A DNA stretch of 42,642 bases from Candidatus Avisuccinivibrio pullicola (GCA_018713485.1 DVOQ01000058.1:1-42642); one strand, 5' to 3'. Counted from the stretch's first letter, positions 25,409 through 34,898 are shown. Made by a program: numbers and translations. Notes: generated from the letters alone by a model not told the origin.

Positions 25409-25678
25409 GAGGGAGAGGAAAAATCCGCCTGAGGCTGTAAAAACACCGGGGAGAGGTATCTAAAAGATTGTGAGCTGCCTCAAAAAATAGCAATCGCTGT
25501 GCAATCCTTCCTTGAAGATGTCTAAGAGGGACTCCATTTAGAGAAGGATGATCCCCATTAACACGAAGACGACGCGGGGCCATCAGGCAGTTATCGACAC
25601 GACGCAGAGCACTTTACTGACGCACAAAGATCTGAGGCCTGTCGTGACTTATACCAAACGCAACCACAGGTAATCTCC
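25409..25678. other. Intergenic region after rplS terminator
   Basis: About 270 bases before the zinc-ribbon gene. I see no ORF with a ribosome site, no strong stem-loop and no clear promoter. Confidence 0.4.
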
Positions 25679-26203
25679 ATGCTTACAGACACGGCTTTTA
25701 ATGCGCGTGAGAGCGCGCTTATTCAGGGGGAGGGCGTGGTATGCAAATGCCTTCCCGGGAACAAGGGACTTATCGTGCGCGGCGGGGATCGCCGCTATTT
25801 CTATTGTCCTCCTCATTTGGCAGCTGCAGGAACTCTGCCTTTAGGGACAAGTGTGCACTTTACAGTAAGGGAAGGGCAACGGATACAGGGCTATCGCCCG
25901 CGTATCATAGCGTTAAGTATCCTGGCTGATACTGCGCTCAAAGACAGCGCAGAGCAAGGAGCTATGAAGCTTAGGTCACGACGGATGCCACTTAGCACAG
26001 AACGCTTCACTCCCTGTCCGCATTGTGGCAGTACGCGCCGGCCCCTGCCTTTTTACCGTCACGGAAAACCCGTTGGACTGCGCTGCATTGCCTGCGGCAA
26101 GGTGCTAAAGCGTTACGTCGACGTAAAGACGCTCAAGACGCTGTGTGTAGTGACGCTGATGCTGGATGCGCTCATCCTGAGTTCTTATCTCTTCGCGTCT
26201 TAA
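25679..26203 (+). CDS. Unknown protein: OB/cold-shock-like domain, zinc ribbon and C-terminal membrane helix
   Basis: I do not recognise a named family. Residues 17-80 look like a cold-shock-type OB fold (GEGVVCKCLPGNKGLIVR...GTSVHFTVRE), a central linker follows, then a four-cysteine zinc ribbon CPHC-N19-CIAC (Cys113, 116, 136, 139), a basic KRYVDVKTLK segment, and a hydrophobic helix at about 155-172. That order suggests a C-tail-anchored membrane protein with nucleic-acid or protein-binding domains facing the cytoplasm. The cold-shock-plus-membrane-domain arrangement is known from DUF1294 proteins, but this one has a zinc ribbon and only one helix. The start ATG 25679 has a weak AGGTAA upstream. 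It is monocistronic and followed by the opposite-strand initiator tRNA. Confidence 0.7.
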   Translation: MLTDTAFNARESALIQGEGVVCKCLPGNKGLIVRGGDRRYFYCPPHLAAAGTLPLGTSVHFTVREGQRIQGYRPRIIALSILADTALKDSAEQGAMKLRSRRMPLSTERFTPCPHCGSTRRPLPFYRHGKPVGLRCIACGKVLKRYVDVKTLKTLCVVTLMLDALILSSYLFAS

Positions 26204-26284
26204 GAAGACACTGAGAGTGTAAGGAGATACTTTAAATAAGGGAAATAAGAGATAAGGTAGCTTACGAAGGACACCAGATAACTC

Positions 26285-26361
<77 letters not shown>

Positions 26362-26374
26362 ATTGAATGAGTGC

Positions 26375-26403
26375 ATTTTAAGAGGAAGTTTGACCTGTGT
26401 CAA
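26375..26403 (-). promoter_or_regulatory. Sigma-70 promoter of tRNA-fMet
   Basis: On the minus strand TTGACA (plus 26398-26403) and TAAAAT (plus 26375-26380) are exactly 17 bases apart, ending 13 bases before the tRNA. This is the best sigma-70 match in the window. Confidence 0.85.
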
Positions 26404-26420
26404 GCTTTTTCGAAAATTTT

Positions 26421-26462
26421 TTCATGCCTGGCATGAATTTTGACGGGAGAGCTTCTCCCGTC
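26421..26462 (-). terminator. Tandem inverted repeats after maf
   Basis: A perfect 9 bp stem GACGGGAGA / TCTCCCGTC (26442-26450, 26454-26462) lies five bases past the maf stop, followed by a second inverted repeat TTCATGCC / GGCATGAA (about 26421-26438). No T tract follows in the minus direction, so termination is plausible but not textbook. Confidence 0.45.
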
Positions 26463-26466
26463 AGGT

Positions 26467-28743
26467 TTAATTAGTTGCAGGTGCGGCCTTCTCATCTCCG
26501 TAATTTTTAACGAAGGGCGTATACACGACCGCATCGAGGCGGGCTTTGGGAATGACGTCGTAAATGACAGGCATGGACGGTGCGGGAGCGTTTTCATGAT
26601 CCTCGCCGATCTTGCCACCACAGAGCTTCTGATGCGGGCCTAAGCAATAATCGGGCAGGAAATCGTAGAGCCTGTGGGCATCCTCCAGGAATTTTTCAAA
26701 CACATCCAGCACCTCATTGCACAGCTTAAGTCCCTGGGCAGGATCGTCGCGGTGGAAGAGACAGTAATTGGCGATCATGAACATGGTCTCAAGCGAGCCG
26801 TCGAGGACATAACCGATATGGCGGTTAGCGCTGTCGCTCAGCGTCGTGATGATTTCCGCGAAGCTTTCCAGCATCTGGACCATGTCCAGACGGTTGTCAG
26901 GACGGTGTTTCAGGCCCTGTAACAGAGTGTTGACCACGTGGTGGAAATCATCCTTGCGCAGAACCTTTTCAATGTCCTCACGCGTCACGTCAATGCTATA
27001 GAGCTTGTTGGTGATGAGATCCTGACGCATCTTTTCCTTGTCAAGCACAGGGCGGGCGGCGAAGTCCGCGTCCAGATCGGCGGAGTGCACGGGGCGGGCT
27101 CCTTCAATGAGGGCACCGTCTGAGCAGTTGACGTACTCAATGCCCTTCATTTTGGTGTAGGCTTCAATGAGCAGCTCCGTATTGCGGATGGCGGAACGGT
27201 AGAACTTGGGCGCGTGGACACGGCCGCCGAAATTTCCGGGTACCACGTGCTGAGCCTGAATCTTTGGTATGGCCTCGGGCTTGGCGCCGTAATAGGGGTT
27301 ATAGACCGAGGAGAAGGAGGAGTGATAAACCATGTTCTCATCAATCTTGCTGCCGTTATCAATACCAAAGAGATAAATATGCTTGAAATCGAGCATGGTG
27401 GGTGCAGAGACACCGCAGTTGCCCACGAGCGGGTTCATAAGAACGATGTTTTCCCACTTGCGGATCTCCTCGGGAGCTACGCCTAACATCATCCAGAAGA
27501 AAGGTTCATCAGGCTTGGAGAAGATGCAGGTATGGCGGAACATGGCCGTGGTATAGGGGTGGATGACGTCACCGGCTAACAGGATGACATTATCAAGGTA
27601 AGACTGATCGGGCAGGATCCTTAAGGTCTGCTCTAACTGCGGGATACGTTCGGTGGCGGCGTAAAAGTCACATTGCACTCCGGCGCGATATAAGGCCTCG
27701 ATGGCGGTGCCACAGGCGACGATCAGGGCTTTGTCCTGATATTTGCGAATGAAGTTAATGTCCTTATCCAGAGAGGGGCCGTTGCCGACTACGAAGACAG
27801 GGTATTGCTTAATTTCGGGGCTCAGCTCGCGATCGCGGCGGCAGAGTTCCTTTTTATTGAGCATATTATGCGCGGCGTGCGAGAGGGCAAAGAGATGATC
27901 GTCAAAATAGCCCATGGCCTCGTAAACGCGCTTGTAATCGCGCATGATGATTTTGGCCAGTTCATTGATGAGGGGACTGCGGTAATGGATGTAGCACCAG
28001 AAAAAGCCCGCGAGGAATTTACCGTGACGCTCAAAGAAATGATTGAGATCGTCAAAAAACTGTTCCTTGTTCTGGCCTAGCATCAGATAGATGGCGCAGT
28101 GATTCTCGTGGAGAAACTCAAGGAGCGGTGCCCAGTCGAAAGCATGCAGCGAGGCAAAGAAGAGATCTAGATTGGGCTCGACGATGATGAGATTGGCAAT
28201 TTCGATGCGCTCGTAGAGCATGCCCACAGGATAGCCTAAGCCACAGCCTAACATGATGCAGGTAGGAACGGCACCGCCCAGGCGCGGCTTGTCGAGATCA
28301 TCCTTATAACTCTTCATGATGTACACCGCCCTGTTCATATAGCGGTGATGAATCTGTCCGCACCAGTCGTACTCATAGTCGTAGCGCACCTGAGAGAAGA
28401 GCTGATTCTCAAGCAGAAGCTCGACCTGTTTCTGACATAAGGTCAGGGGATTTATGTGCTTATAGAGGATCTCGTCGCGCTCGACAAATCTTAAATTGGG
28501 CACTCCGTTGGGCGCGCAGAAAAACTCGATGGTTTCGGAGGGACGGTAGGAACGGAAAGTCTTTGCCACCTCCGGCATGTATTTCTCGAAAGCTTCGAGA
28601 TTGCGCTCAAAACGCTCCACGAGCGTATCGGCCATGTCCGACTGCAGCTGCATGAGTTTACGTAAAGCCGCCGCATCCTTTTCCTCGGCGCTGAAGGTGG
28701 AGCTTAAGGCGTCCAGATCGGTGGGATCGAAGTCTATGGACAT
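26467..28743 (-). CDS. maf: Motility-associated glycosyltransferase Maf (DUF115)
   Basis: Maf proteins transfer nonulosonic acids such as pseudaminic or legionaminic acid to flagellin in the cytoplasm before export. The central DUF115 domain shows VFVVGNGPSLDKDI near residue 320, followed by VACGTAIEALYRAGVQCDF and FGIDNG, the sialyltransferase-like core. Helical N- and C-terminal regions flank it. The 758 residues are in the normal range (about 600-800). AAGGAG is 5 bases before ATG 28743. It is the third gene of the fliS-fliT-like-maf operon, 16 bases after the preceding stop, which supports flagellin glycosylation. No sugar-synthesis genes are in the window, so the donor is unknown. Confidence 0.9.
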   Translation of the reverse strand: MSIDFDPTDLDALSSTFSAEEKDAAALRKLMQLQSDMADTLVERFERNLEAFEKYMPEVAKTFRSYRPSETIEFFCAPNGVPNLRFVERDEILYKHINPLTLCQKQVELLLENQLFSQVRYDYEYDWCGQIHHRYMNRAVYIMKSYKDDLDKPRLGGAVPTCIMLGCGLGYPVGMLYERIEIANLIIVEPNLDLFFASLHAFDWAPLLEFLHENHCAIYLMLGQNKEQFFDDLNHFFERHGKFLAGFFWCYIHYRSPLINELAKIIMRDYKRVYEAMGYFDDHLFALSHAAHNMLNKKELCRRDRELSPEIKQYPVFVVGNGPSLDKDINFIRKYQDKALIVACGTAIEALYRAGVQCDFYAATERIPQLEQTLRILPDQSYLDNVILLAGDVIHPYTTAMFRHTCIFSKPDEPFFWMMLGVAPEEIRKWENIVLMNPLVGNCGVSAPTMLDFKHIYLFGIDNGSKIDENMVYHSSFSSVYNPYYGAKPEAIPKIQAQHVVPGNFGGRVHAPKFYRSAIRNTELLIEAYTKMKGIEYVNCSDGALIEGARPVHSADLDADFAARPVLDKEKMRQDLITNKLYSIDVTREDIEKVLRKDDFHHVVNTLLQGLKHRPDNRLDMVQMLESFAEIITTLSDSANRHIGYVLDGSLETMFMIANYCLFHRDDPAQGLKLCNEVLDVFEKFLEDAHRLYDFLPDYCLGPHQKLCGGKIGEDHENAPAPSMPVIYDVIPKARLDAVVYTPFVKNYGDEKAAPATN

Positions 28744-28759
28744 GGTTTCTCCTTGATGT

Positions 28760-29095
28760 CTAGCGGGAGCGGACTTTACCGCGCACTGCGCGGTACTGCT
28801 GAATGCCCTGCGAGTTTTTACGCAGCTTTAAAAGCGCCTGCCTTGCTTCCTCGTGTGAGGCGGCCACCGTGGAACGGCTTTCGGTAAGATATTCCTGCAG
28901 TGAGAGGAGAAATTCCTTCAGGGCTGTTTTTTCCTCGCCCTCTTCCATGGAGGTGTAATGAGCGCTCAACTGCTGTACTAAGGGCGGCAACTCCTGTGAA
29001 AGCTTAGCCGCTTCCTCAAAATCTTCACGGTTGACGCTTTCGCTAAGCTTATCTAAAAGTGCGGTCAGGGCGTCGCTTAAGGCTTCGCTATCCAT
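28760..29095 (-). CDS. FliT-like flagellar export chaperone
   Basis: A 111-residue, all-helical, acidic then basic protein without signal or membrane segments. Size, helical heptads (LSDALTALLDKLSESVNREDFEEAAKLSQELPPLVQQL) and location between fliS and maf point to a FliT/FlaI-type chaperone, which in other bacteria binds FliD. Sequence conservation in this family is low, so the call rests mostly on context. GAGGAG is 5 bases before ATG 29095, and the fliS stop is 22 bases upstream. Unusually, fliD is not beside it in the window. Confidence 0.65.
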   Translation of the reverse strand: MDSEALSDALTALLDKLSESVNREDFEEAAKLSQELPPLVQQLSAHYTSMEEGEEKTALKEFLLSLQEYLTESRSTVAASHEEARQALLKLRKNSQGIQQYRAVRGKVRSR

Positions 29096-29117
29096 GGATT
29101 CTCCTCAGATCGGGCGC

Positions 29118-29585
29118 TTACACCATGCCGTGGGCGATGGAGCCGTGGTTCTCAAATTCATGGCGGTAAGCATCATTACTGCGCATGCGGTTCGCTTCCT
29201 GCTGCGCGTCTACGGGAATTTTGTCCCACGCTTCCTTAATTGGCAAGAAAACTTTGATGGCACTGTCGAGTGAGGCGCAATTTAACGTCACGGAGGCGTC
29301 GGCGACCTTGTCGAGCATGAAGGTATAGAGATCGTACAGGCTCTGGGCGATCCCCGCGTTGACGTTAAAATCGAGGGTGCTGCGCAGATTTTCCAGAATG
29401 GCGGTAGCGGAGCCTAAGAGCTTGCCTTTCATGGCGAGATCGTTTCTTTCGATGGCTCCCTTGGCGCGGGCGAGGCGCTCAAAGAGTCCCTGATAGAGCA
29501 TCTTGGTGATGACGTAAGGATCGGCAACCGACAGCTCCGCGCTGACGGAGGTCTTACGGTAGGCGTTGAGATTTCTGCCGTACAT
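29118..29585 (-). CDS. fliS: Flagellin export chaperone FliS
   Basis: FliS binds the C-terminal helices of flagellin in the cytoplasm and prevents early polymerisation. The family N-terminus NAYRKTSV, the helix DPYVITKMLYQGLFERLARAKGAIERND and the core GKLLGSATAILENLRSTLDFN are clear. The 155 residues are slightly longer than typical (about 135). AGGAGAG is just upstream of ATG 29585. It is the first gene after the sigma-54 site at 29649-29663 and is followed by the FliT-like gene and maf. Confidence 0.93.
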   Translation of the reverse strand: MYGRNLNAYRKTSVSAELSVADPYVITKMLYQGLFERLARAKGAIERNDLAMKGKLLGSATAILENLRSTLDFNVNAGIAQSLYDLYTFMLDKVADASVTLNCASLDSAIKVFLPIKEAWDKIPVDAQQEANRMRSNDAYRHEFENHGSIAHGMV

Positions 29586-29648
29586 AATTCTCTCCTGTGT
29601 AAGCCACCGGCCATTTTTTGCCGGGGGCGGGATTTTGATGAGAGATAA

Positions 29649-29663
29649 GCAAATTTAATGCCA
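29649..29663 (-). promoter_or_regulatory. Sigma-54 (RpoN) promoter for fliS-fliT-maf
   Basis: On the minus strand TGGCATTAAATTTGC has GG and GC 10 bases apart and a perfect TTGC at -12. It lies about 65 bases upstream of the fliS start, downstream of the small basic peptide gene. Confidence 0.82.
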
Positions 29664-29688
29664 GACTCACAGGAGAGGAGGGAATGAT

Positions 29689-29829
29689 TTAGCTTAAACC
29701 ATTTTCCTGGTGGAAAAATACTAAACGGCGCTCTCTTTCGCGCTGCTTGATGGTGCGCATCATTTTGCGGTGGCGGCGGATGCGCTTTAAAGACATGTGA
29801 TGCACCACGCTGTGTCTTAAGCGTCTCAT
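29689..29829 (-). CDS. 46-residue highly basic peptide of unknown function
   Basis: A short gene on the minus strand: ATG 29829 to TAA 29689. The start has an excellent ribosome site, AAAGGAG (plus 29837-29843), with 7-base spacing, and uses the host codon TTA for three of its leucines. The peptide is rich in Arg, Lys and His (core LKRIRRHRKMMRTIKQRERERRL) with a hydrophobic VFF near the end, so it should bind RNA, ribosomes or acidic proteins, but I recognise no family. It lies just upstream of the fliS sigma-54 promoter. A TGC-TAAGAT element (plus 29872-29879) could be its promoter. Confidence 0.65.
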   Translation of the reverse strand: MRRLRHSVVHHMSLKRIRRHRKMMRTIKQRERERRLVFFHQENGLS

Positions 29830-29871
29830 GTTATGGCTCCTTTAGCTTAATCAGTCATAAAAATCCTGCCC

Positions 29872-29879
29872 ATCTTAGC
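29872..29879 (-). promoter_or_regulatory. Putative extended -10 promoter for the 46-residue gene
   Basis: On the minus strand TGC precedes TAAGAT (plus 29872-29877), 43 bases before ATG 29829. The same extended style occurs before hldE, mdh, ffh and purL. No clear -35. Confidence 0.4.
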
Positions 29880-30063
29880 ACTGCCGCGTAGGCTTAAAAA
29901 GGGCACTTACGTAAAGTACGTGTGAAAGCTTCGGTGCAGGAACCGCACCATACGACCGGTATCTGCGTTTTTAAAAAAACACAGGGGTAACAATAAACGG
30001 AGCCAGATCGCTTTTCTGAATTACAACTACGTCTATAGTAATGGCATAGCTCCGTCAGGAGCA

Positions 30064-30498
30064 ATGGACAGTCATGGGGAGATAATGATAGAGGAAGAGG
30101 TGATTAATATCTCATCTAAGGTGAGCATCATCAGGGATGGTGCCACGGCTCATCTGATGGTGGAAGGTTCCGGGGACACGATGTGTCTGGAACTGGGTGG
30201 TGAGGGATATGAAGCGCTTAAGGCGTCGTTGGCCTCTCTGGTTGAGTGTGATGAGGAAGAGCCTGAGATTAAGGTTATAGATCACGATCTGGAATTTTCG
30301 CTGCGAACAGATTGCCGGATTGCAGGCGATGAGAAGCATCATGCTTATTTCTGCATTTCAGGTGTTACCAAAGATGGAGAGCAGGTTTATGCACCGCTGC
30401 ACGTTGATGCTGTATGTCATCTGAGAGCCAAGCTGCAGCAGCGTGCCGCAATCTTTGAGTCAATGCTGCGAGCGGATGCCGATTCCGATGAAGACTAA
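30064..30498 (+). CDS. Unknown small acidic protein with two beta-beta-alpha units
   Basis: A 144-residue protein with no family I know, no signal peptide and no membrane segment. It appears to hold two similar units: residues about 25-60 (TAHLMVEGSGDTMCLELGGEGYEALKASLASL region) and about 90-130 (YFCISGVTKDGEQVYAPLHVDAVCHLRAKL region), each two strands then a helix, separated by an acidic DEEEPE linker. The tail ADADSDED is acidic. Starts are possible at ATG 30064 (AGGAG only 2 bases before it) or ATG 30085 (GGGGAG 3 bases before it). Lower GC and different codon use from neighbours suggest an acquired gene. The next, broken ORF encodes a similar unit. Confidence 0.65.
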   Translation: MDSHGEIMIEEEVINISSKVSIIRDGATAHLMVEGSGDTMCLELGGEGYEALKASLASLVECDEEEPEIKVIDHDLEFSLRTDCRIAGDEKHHAYFCISGVTKDGEQVYAPLHVDAVCHLRAKLQQRAAIFESMLRADADSDED

Positions 30499-30555
30499 GC
30501 CTCGGAAGCAAACGGATCGGAGCTTATTTTTACGCAACGCTATGAGGATTCATAA

Positions 30556-30794
30556 ATGACAGAAAGCAGCACACCGGTGAAGGACTTCATTTTGAGCTTA
30601 GCCCGCTGGCCAACGGCGGGGTAAGGCTGTCTTTTGTTTCAGGGGATAAGGTGTACACAGCTAAACTTACAGCCAGGCAGGCTAAAAAGCTGCTGAGCGT
30701 TTTAGATAGCCTGAAGCCGGAAGATGATGAGATCCCGCCCTATAGTCTGATTGGTATGTCGGCGGTGCCTGAGGAGTGGGATGATTTTTCGTAA
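30556..30794 (+). pseudogene. Frameshifted small gene related to the upstream unknown protein
   Basis: ATG 30556 has GAGGA 7 bases upstream, but its frame stops after 22 codons at a TAA near 30622. The frame one base back (position 30555 phase) is open from the TGA at 30543 to a stop at 30792-30794, and encodes FELSPLANGGVRLSFVSG, KVYTAKLTARQAKKLLSVL and an acidic tail ending EEWDDFS. The simplest reading is a one-base deletion between about 30580 and 30600 in a gene of about 79 codons. The second-frame part repeats the strand-strand-helix pattern seen in the upstream protein. A sequencing error or a programmed -1 shift are alternatives. Confidence 0.5.
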
Positions 30795-30877
30795 TCCATG
30801 TATCTGGTGATTTCCTGTTGCAATAAAGGACATACCGCTTCAGAATGCGGCATAGATCACGTATTGTGGGTCCGATC

Positions 30878-30886
30878 TGCTAAAAT
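30878..30886 (+). promoter_or_regulatory. Extended -10 promoter for purL
   Basis: TGC followed by TAAAAT (30881-30886), 45 bases before purL. No convincing -35 or PurR operator is seen. Confidence 0.5.
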
Positions 30887-30930
30887 AAGGGGTTTATAGA
30901 AATCGTCTTTAACCTAAACGAGGGTTCATT

Positions 30931-33900
30931 ATGGAAATCATGCGCGGCTTACCGGCCCTGTCGGACTATAAAGTAGCCAAGCTCGTGGAGAGCCTTGCCG
31001 AGGCGGGCGTCGAGGTGGCCTCTTTAAGTGCCCGTTACGTGCACTTAATTGACGTTAAGGAAAGCCTCACGGATGAGGAAAAGCAGGTTTTAGGCAAGAT
31101 CCTCACTTATGGCCCTGCAGACGTTAAGTGCGCAGATGAAGGTGAACTCTTTTTTGTGATCCCCCGTGTGGGCACGATCTCCCCGTGGGCCTCGAAGGCC
31201 ACGGATATCGCGCATAACTGCGGATTAACCAAGATCCACCGTTTAGAGCGCGGCATCGCCTTCTACATTGCTAAGAAGGAAGGCACTTTTACTGAGGAAG
31301 AGCGCAGACTCATTGCCGCGCGCATTCACGATCGCATGATGCAGAGCGTGCTGTCTTCCATTGAGGAGTCTGAGGCGCTGTTTGCCGCTCAGACCCCCGC
31401 TCCCGTAGGCTACGTGGACTTACAGGGACGCGGCGAGGAGGCCTTAAAGGAAGCTAATGTCGCCTTAGGTCTGGCTCTTAACGCCGACGAGATGGCGTAT
31501 CTTCTCGACAGCTTCAAGGATTTAGGGCGCAATCCCACCGACATCGAGCTCTACATGTTCGCGCAGATGAACTCCGAGCACTGCCGTCACAAGGTGTTTA
31601 ACGCCGCCTGGGAAGTGGACGGAGTGAAGGAAGACACCTCGCTCTTTGGCATGGTGCGCAATACCCTCAAGGCCACTCCCGATTACGTGCTTTCGGCCTA
31701 TAAGGACAATGCCGCCGTGATGGAAGGATCGAAGGCGGGGCGTTTCTATCCGGACCGTAACAGCCATGAGTGGTCCTACCACGAAGAGGACATGCCCATC
31801 CTCATGAAGGTGGAGACGCACAATCACCCCACCGCCATCTCTCCCTTCCCCGGAGCTGCCACCGGCTCGGGCGGTGAGATCCGTGACGAGGGTGCCACGG
31901 GCGTGGGCTCGCGTCCTAAGGGCGGCATGTGCGGCTTCTCGGTATCGAATTTACAGATCCCGGGATATCAGCAGCCGTGGGAACAGAATTTCGGCAAGCC
32001 TTCGCGTCTTGCCTCGGCTCTTGAAATCATGATCGAGGGCCCCTTAGGCGCGGCCTCCTTTAATAACGAGTTCGGTCGCCCCAACCTCTGCGGTTATTTC
32101 CGCACTTACGAGGAGAAGGTCTCAAGCTTTAACGGTACCGAGGTGCGCGGCTATCATAAGCCTATCATGCTCGCCGGTGGCTGGGGCAATATCCGCCGTG
32201 AGCACATCATCAAGGATCATATTGAGCCCGGTGCCAAACTCATCGTGTTAGGCGGTCCCGCCATGGATATCGGTTTAGGTGGCGGTGCGGCCTCCTCGAT
32301 GTCCTCGGGACAGTCCTCGGAGGATCTCGACTTTGCCTCGGTGCAGCGCGGGAATCCCGAAATGCAGAGACGCTGCCAGGAAGTCATTGACGCCTGCTGG
32401 CAGTTAGGGGCGGACAATCCCATCATGTTCATTCACGACGTGGGGGCGGGCGGTCTTTCCAACGCCATGCCGGAGCTCGTCTCTGACGGCGGCGTGGGCG
32501 GTATTTTTGAGCTGAGAGCCATCCCCAACGATGAGCCCGGCATGAGCCCGCTGCAGATCTGGTGCAACGAGTCCCAGGAGCGTTACGTCCTGGCCGTGAG
32601 CCCCGAGAAATTCCCCGTCTTCGAGGAGTTCTGCAAGCGCGAGCGCGCTCCCTTCGCGGTGATTGGTACGGCCACTCCCGAAAGACGCGTAGTGCTGCAT
32701 GACAGTTATTTTGATAATAACCCCATCGATCTGCCGCTCGATATTCTCTTAGGCAAGCCGCCGCGCATGCATAAGCAGGTGGTGTCGGGCAAGGTGGAGA
32801 GCGCGCCCTTCAATCCGTCCGGTATCGAGCTTGCCGAGGCGGCCGAGCGCGTCTTAAGACTGCCCACCGTGGCGGAAAAGACCTTCCTCATCACCATCGG
32901 TGACCGTTCCGTGACCGGTATGGTGGCGCGCGATCAGATGGTCGGACCGTGGCAGGTGCCGGTTTCCGACGTGGCGGTAACGACGGCCTCGTATGATTCC
33001 TATCAGGGCGAGGCGGCGGCCATGGGTGAGAGAACTCCCGTGGCGCTGCTCTCTCATGAAGCTTCGGTACGCCTCGCTATCGCGGAGGCGGTGACCAATT
33101 TAGCGGCCGCGCAGATCGGGGATTTAAAGCGGGTCAAGCTTTCGGCTAACTGGATGGCGGCCAATGGGCACCCCGGTGAGGACGCCGGTCTCTTTAAGGC
33201 CGTGAAGACTTTAGGCATGGAGCTGTGCCCCGAGCTCGGGATCACCGTGCCGGTGGGCAAGGACTCGATGTCGATGCGTACCGTGTGGCAGGAGAACGGT
33301 GAGGAGAAGGCGGTGACGGCTCCGTTATCGCTTATCATCTCCGCCTTTGCCCGCTGTGAGGACGTGAGAAAGACCTTAACTCCCGTATTAAATACTTCCG
33401 AGGGCCCGACCTCCTTAATCTATGTCACCTTAGGCGATCGTCAGAACCGTTTAGGCGGTTCGGCTCTCGCTCAGGTGTACCGTCAGTTAGGTGACAAGCC
33501 TGCCGATTTAGATAATCCGGTGCGCCTTAAGGGGCTCTTTAACGCGGTGCAGTTCTTAAACAGCCACGATCTGCTTCTTGCCTACCACGATATTTCCGAT
33601 GGCGGTCTCTTCGTCACCCTCTGCGAGATGGCCTTTGCCGGTCACACCGGTATTTCCGCGGTGATCGATCAGTTAGGCGAAGGCGATTTGCCGGTGCTCT
33701 TCTCTGAGGAAGTGGGTGCCGTGCTGCAGGTGCGTGCCGGCGACGAGGAAAAGGTGCTCAATATCCTGTCCGGTCACGGACTGGCCAGCTGCTCCTTTGT
33801 CATTGGTACCACCAATGCTCAGGATCGCATCATCATTTCCCGCGACGGCAGGGAAATCTATAACGAAAAGCGCAGCCGTCTGCGTCAGATCTGGGGTGAG

Positions 33901-34827
33901 ACCACGTACCGTATGCAGGCCCTGCGTGACAATCCCGCCTGTGCCCGCGAGGAGTACGAAGACAAGGGTCTTGACGGGGATAACGGCCTCTTTGCCTCAC
34001 TCACCTTCGACGTGAACGAGGACGTGGCCGCTCCCTATATCCTGAAGGGAGCTGCCCCGCGCGTGGCGATTCTGCGTGAGCAGGGCGTCAACTCCCAGGG
34101 CGAGATGGCCGCGGCCTTTAACAAGGCCGGCTTTGCCTGCATTGACGTGCACATGTCGGATATTCTTTCAGGGCGCGTGTCCCTGAAGGACTTCAAGGGC
34201 TTTGCTGCCTGCGGCGGATTCTCCTACGGTGACGTGCTGGGCGCCGGTGAAGGCTGGGCCAAGTCGGTGCTCTTTAACGAGCGCGCCCGCGGCGAGTTCG
34301 AGAGCTTCTTCAATCGTGAGGACACCTTTGCCTTAGGCGTGTGCAACGGCTGTCAGATGCTCTCGACCTTAAAGGATCTGATCCCCGGTGCTGATTTATG
34401 GCCGCGTTTTGTGACCAACCGCTCCGAGCGCTTTGAGGCCCGCTTCGTCGAGGTTGCTATTGAGAAGAGCCCCTCCATCTTCTTTGACGGCATGGAAGGC
34501 TCCATGATGCCCATCGTGGTCTCGCACGGTGAGGGCCGAGCCGAGTTTGCAGGGGACGCTCAGTTAGAGGCTCTTGAAAAGCAGGGCTTAGTGGCGGTGC
34601 GTTACGTGGATCATCAGGGGAAGGTGACGGAGCGCTATCCGTTAAATCCCAATGGTTCCCCGCGCGGCATTACCTCGGTGACGACGCCCGATGGCCGTTT
34701 CACCATTCTCATGCCGCACCCCGAGCGCGTGCAGAGAGCGGTGTGCAATTCGTGGCATCCCGCTGAATGGCGCGAGGACAGCCCGTGGGCGCGCATTTTC
34801 CGTAACGCGCGTAAATTCGTGGGTTAA
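30931..34827 (+). CDS. purL: Phosphoribosylformylglycinamidine synthase (large PurL)
   Basis: The single-chain FGAM synthase of gammaproteobacteria: it converts FGAR, glutamine and ATP to FGAM in purine synthesis. Domains in order: N-terminal PurS-like part, linker with MNSEHCRHK, the ATP-grasp-like FGAM synthase core ([29 protein letters not shown]), a second AIRS-like half, and a C-terminal class I glutaminase with nucleophile Cys in GVCNGCQML and His/Glu in MPHPER. The 1298 residues match E. coli (1295). GAGGG lies upstream of ATG 30931. It is monocistronic with its own -10 element and a hairpin after it. Confidence 0.98.
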   Translation: MEIMRGLPALSDYKVAKLVESLAEAGVEVASLSARYVHLIDVKESLTDEEKQVLGKILTYGPADVKCADEGELFFVIPRVGTISPWASKATDIAHNCGLTKIHRLERGIAFYIAKKEGTFTEEERRLIAARIHDRMMQSVLSSIEESEALFAAQTPAPVGYVDLQGRGEEALKEANVALGLALNADEMAYLLDSFKDLGRNPTDIELYMFAQMNSEHCRHKVFNAAWEVDGVKEDTSLFGMVRNTLKATPDYVLSAYKDNAAVMEGSKAGRFYPDRNSHEWSYHEEDMPILMKVETHNHPTAISPFPGAATGSGGEIRDEGATGVGSRPKGGMCGFSVSNLQIPGYQQPWEQNFGKPSRLASALEIMIEGPLGAASFNNEFGRPNLCGYFRTYEEKVSSFNGTEVRGYHKPIMLAGGWGNIRREHIIKDHIEPGAKLIVLGGPAMDIGLGGGAASSMSSGQSSEDLDFASVQRGNPEMQRRCQEVIDACWQLGADNPIMFIHDVGAGGLSNAMPELVSDGGVGGIFELRAIPNDEPGMSPLQIWCNESQERYVLAVSPEKFPVFEEFCKRERAPFAVIGTATPERRVVLHDSYFDNNPIDLPLDILLGKPPRMHKQVVSGKVESAPFNPSGIELAEAAERVLRLPTVAEKTFLITIGDRSVTGMVARDQMVGPWQVPVSDVAVTTASYDSYQGEAAAMGERTPVALLSHEASVRLAIAEAVTNLAAAQIGDLKRVKLSANWMAANGHPGEDAGLFKAVKTLGMELCPELGITVPVGKDSMSMRTVWQENGEEKAVTAPLSLIISAFARCEDVRKTLTPVLNTSEGPTSLIYVTLGDRQNRLGGSALAQVYRQLGDKPADLDNPVRLKGLFNAVQFLNSHDLLLAYHDISDGGLFVTLCEMAFAGHTGISAVIDQLGEGDLPVLFSEEVGAVLQVRAGDEEKVLNILSGHGLASCSFVIGTTNAQDRIIISRDGREIYNEKRSRLRQIWGETTYRMQALRDNPACAREEYEDKGLDGDNGLFASLTFDVNEDVAAPYILKGAAPRVAILREQGVNSQGEMAAAFNKAGFACIDVHMSDILSGRVSLKDFKGFAACGGFSYGDVLGAGEGWAKSVLFNERARGEFESFFNREDTFALGVCNGCQMLSTLKDLIPGADLWPRFVTNRSERFEARFVEVAIEKSPSIFFDGMEGSMMPIVVSHGEGRAEFAGDAQLEALEKQGLVAVRYVDHQGKVTERYPLNPNGSPRGITSVTTPDGRFTILMPHPERVQRAVCNSWHPAEWREDSPWARIFRNARKFVG

Positions 34828-34847
34828 ACTCTCTTTAAGCTTAAGGT

Positions 34848-34875
34848 GGAACCCCGCGCTCCGGCGCGGGATTCC
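34848..34875 (+). terminator. Hairpin after purL
   Basis: GGAA-C-CCCGCGC pairs with GCGCGGG-A-TTCC, a 12-position stem with one mismatch and a 4-base loop. No T run follows, so it may be a weak or Rho-assisted terminator, 20 bases past purL. Confidence 0.5.
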
Positions 34876-34898
34876 GTGTGTGAATTTCGGAACTTACT

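Noticed and set aside
26428-26444. TGGCATGAATTTTGACG, resembling a sigma-54 site
   Set aside because: It has GA rather than GC at -12, belongs to an inverted repeat after maf, and no plus-strand gene follows it closely.
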